Shown in pieces: positions 62,684-64,000 of a stretch of DNA of 64,000 nucleotides (position 1 is its first letter; each line of letters starts with the position of its first letter). The notes beneath the pieces are model-generated. The model searched no databases, had not been told where the DNA came from, and saw only the letters and a list, made by a program, of their open reading frames with translations. A program made the translations under genes and the position numbers. Location: NCBI GenBank assembly GCA_000783305.1, contig JROE01000005.1:372001-436000 (forward strand), read 5' to 3'. The DNA comes from Sphingobacteriaceae bacterium DW12. GTDB taxonomy: Bacteria; Bacteroidota; Bacteroidia; Sphingobacteriales; Sphingobacteriaceae.

Positions 62684-64000
62684 ATGTTAAATAAAGAAAT
62701 CATGATTAGTTCAATTAATAAAAACCTTATAACCGCAATTGCTTTATCGATATCCACCTTGTTCAGTTGCAGCAAATTGGATTCATACCTTGATAAAGCA
62801 GAATCTGGAGGCATGTTAGAGGAGGAAGTCTTTGGCAATTATCGTCAGACAGAGCGCTTTTTAGCACAAGTCTATGGGAGCGGGTTGAAAATCGATTGGG
62901 TGGGCAGCGGACTTTGGTCTTTTTCCTATGACGGTGCGACCGACAATGGCTATTGTGCATACCGCTATTGGCCAAGCCCCAAGTTTATGTATGATGGCAA
63001 TTTGACTCCATCCAATAATCCCATAGACCAATGGGCCGATTTGTATGCAGCCATCCGCAGGGTCAACCTCTTTATCGAAAAGATTGATGGTCTTCCGGTT
63101 TCTGCGAAGAATCAAGAAGAAGAGATTGGCAAAGCACGTATGAAAGGAGAAGCCTTTTTTCTCAGAGCTTGGTTTTATTCCGAATTGTTCAAAAGATATG
63201 GTGGTGTACCATTGATCGATCGCGTCTTGCAAGTCAGTGACGATCTGAATATTCCACGAGCCGATGCAGCCGCAATCGTTGGTTTTATAGTAGAGGATTG
63301 TGACAAAGCTGCATCCCTGCTACCTACAGACTATACCACTAAAGATTTGGGAAGAGCCACTAAAGGTGCAGCGTTGGCGTTGAAGTCGCGCATGTTGTTG
63401 TATGCCGCCAGTCCCTTGCACAACCCTTCCAATAACATGGAGTTATGGGAGCGGGCAGCAAAAGCAGCCCAAGACGTCATCTCTTTGGGGGTATACAGCC
63501 TACATGGCTCCTTTAAAGACGTGCTCCATACGCGCAATTCCGCAGAAAATATTTTTCAATATACGACCAATTATGAAGATCAGCTTCGTAACAACTTGAT
63601 GCCTAGCCAAGGTGGTTTTGCCATTGTTCACCCCAGTCAAGAATTGGTTGATGCCTTTGAAATGAAAGATGGGGAAAAATATAGCGAATCACCCTTATAT
63701 GATGCTGACAATCCCTATGAGAATCGAGACCCACGATTTCAGATGACTATCGTTCACAACAATATGCCTTGGCGTGGGTTGCCTATTGAAACATTCGAAG
63801 GCGGTTTGGACGGTATCAACGGGAGTGGGGATAATTATACACGTACAGGATATTACCTAGCCAAGACATTGGATGTAAATGGAAGTATCACCCCTATTTG
63901 GCGACCTGGGAGTCACTTTTTTGTCTTTATTCGATATGCCGAAATCTTGCTTAACTACGCTGAGGCAAAAAACGAAGCACTTTCAGCTCCAGATCAATCC
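62684..64000 (+). CDS. SusD-type surface lipoprotein, truncated by the window end
   Basis: An open frame of 439 codons from the ATG at 62684 to the last base, with no stop in the window. An alternative ATG at 62702 gives MISSINKNLITAIALSISTLFSCS with lipobox LFSC. SusD marks are GEAFFLRAWFYSELFKRYGGVPLID, TKGAALALKSRMLLYAASPL and the near-C-terminal FVFIRYAEILLNYAEAKNE. It begins one base after the SusC stop and forms the outer-membrane pair with it. The missing part is about 100 residues or more. Confidence 0.92.
   Translation, partial: MLNKEIMISSINKNLITAIALSISTLFSCSKLDSYLDKAESGGMLEEEVFGNYRQTERFLAQVYGSGLKIDWVGSGLWSFSYDGATDNGYCAYRYWPSPKFMYDGNLTPSNNPIDQWADLYAAIRRVNLFIEKIDGLPVSAKNQEEEIGKARMKGEAFFLRAWFYSELFKRYGGVPLIDRVLQVSDDLNIPRADAAAIVGFIVEDCDKAASLLPTDYTTKDLGRATKGAALALKSRMLLYAASPLHNPSNNMELWERAAKAAQDVISLGVYSLHGSFKDVLHTRNSAENIFQYTTNYEDQLRNNLMPSQGGFAIVHPSQELVDAFEMKDGEKYSESPLYDADNPYENRDPRFQMTIVHNNMPWRGLPIETFEGGLDGINGSGDNYTRTGYYLAKTLDVNGSITPIWRPGSHFFVFIRYAEILLNYAEAKNEALSAPDQS

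Overview
The window looks like a chromosomal segment of a Bacteroidota bacterium, most likely of the Sphingobacteriaceae (Sphingobacterium/Pedobacter type). The signs are two SusC/SusD pairs, a FecI/FecR-like regulator pair, a fused SecDF, promoter-like TAnnTTTG elements, and a tiny ribosomal protein of the THX family. The DNA is moderately AT-rich. I saw no rRNA, tRNA, insertion sequence, phage gene or CRISPR array.

Layout. 1-6061: the tail of a YigZ/IMPACT-family gene, then the leftward cell-shape operon mreB-mreC-mreD-mrdA(PBP2)-rodA. 6420-19889: a peptide and hydroxyproline island. A leftward pair (Xaa-Pro aminopeptidase, dipeptidyl peptidase IV) diverges from a rightward set (AraC regulator, DapA-like lyase/deaminase, semialdehyde dehydrogenase, hydroxyproline 2-epimerase, FAD amine oxidoreductase, a second S9 peptidase). 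The second S9 gene converges with an M1 aminopeptidase. 19930-28410: PolX-type nuclease, type II NADH dehydrogenase, a MarR/ferredoxin-reductase/ferredoxin operon and secDF. 28722-44221: housekeeping genes (guaB, THX, DinB-like, DJ-1/PfpI, FMN reductase, SGNH hydrolase, purM-rimB-rimK, deoxyinosine glycosylase, LuxR regulator, peptidase E, mgtE, poxB-like).

44292-56253: a sialic-acid locus. A GntR/FCD repressor diverges from a SusC, SusD, NanA, NanM, MFS transporter, N-acylglucosamine 2-epimerase and sialidase run. The intergenic region holds a good promoter (TTTG-N18-TATATTTG) and two near-identical 17-bp operator-like palindromes. A hairpin terminator ends the run just after a possible tiny membrane-protein ORF. 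56357-56998: an unrecognised exported protein made of about eight DIF-containing repeats. 57335-64000: an ECF sigma factor, a FecR-type anti-sigma factor, an STN-domain SusC, and a SusD cut off by the window end. A structured leader with a 7-codon mini-ORF precedes this SusC.

How the genes work together. The hydroxyproline genes can form a complete route from trans-4-hydroxy-L-proline to 2-oxoglutarate, with proline-directed peptidases supplying the imino acids, as would suit collagen-like peptides. The nan genes cover release of sialic acid, outer and inner membrane uptake, anomer/isomer conversion, aldol cleavage and ManNAc-to-GlcNAc epimerisation. Together they suggest a scavenger of animal-derived or glycoprotein-rich material. 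This is inferred from gene content only.
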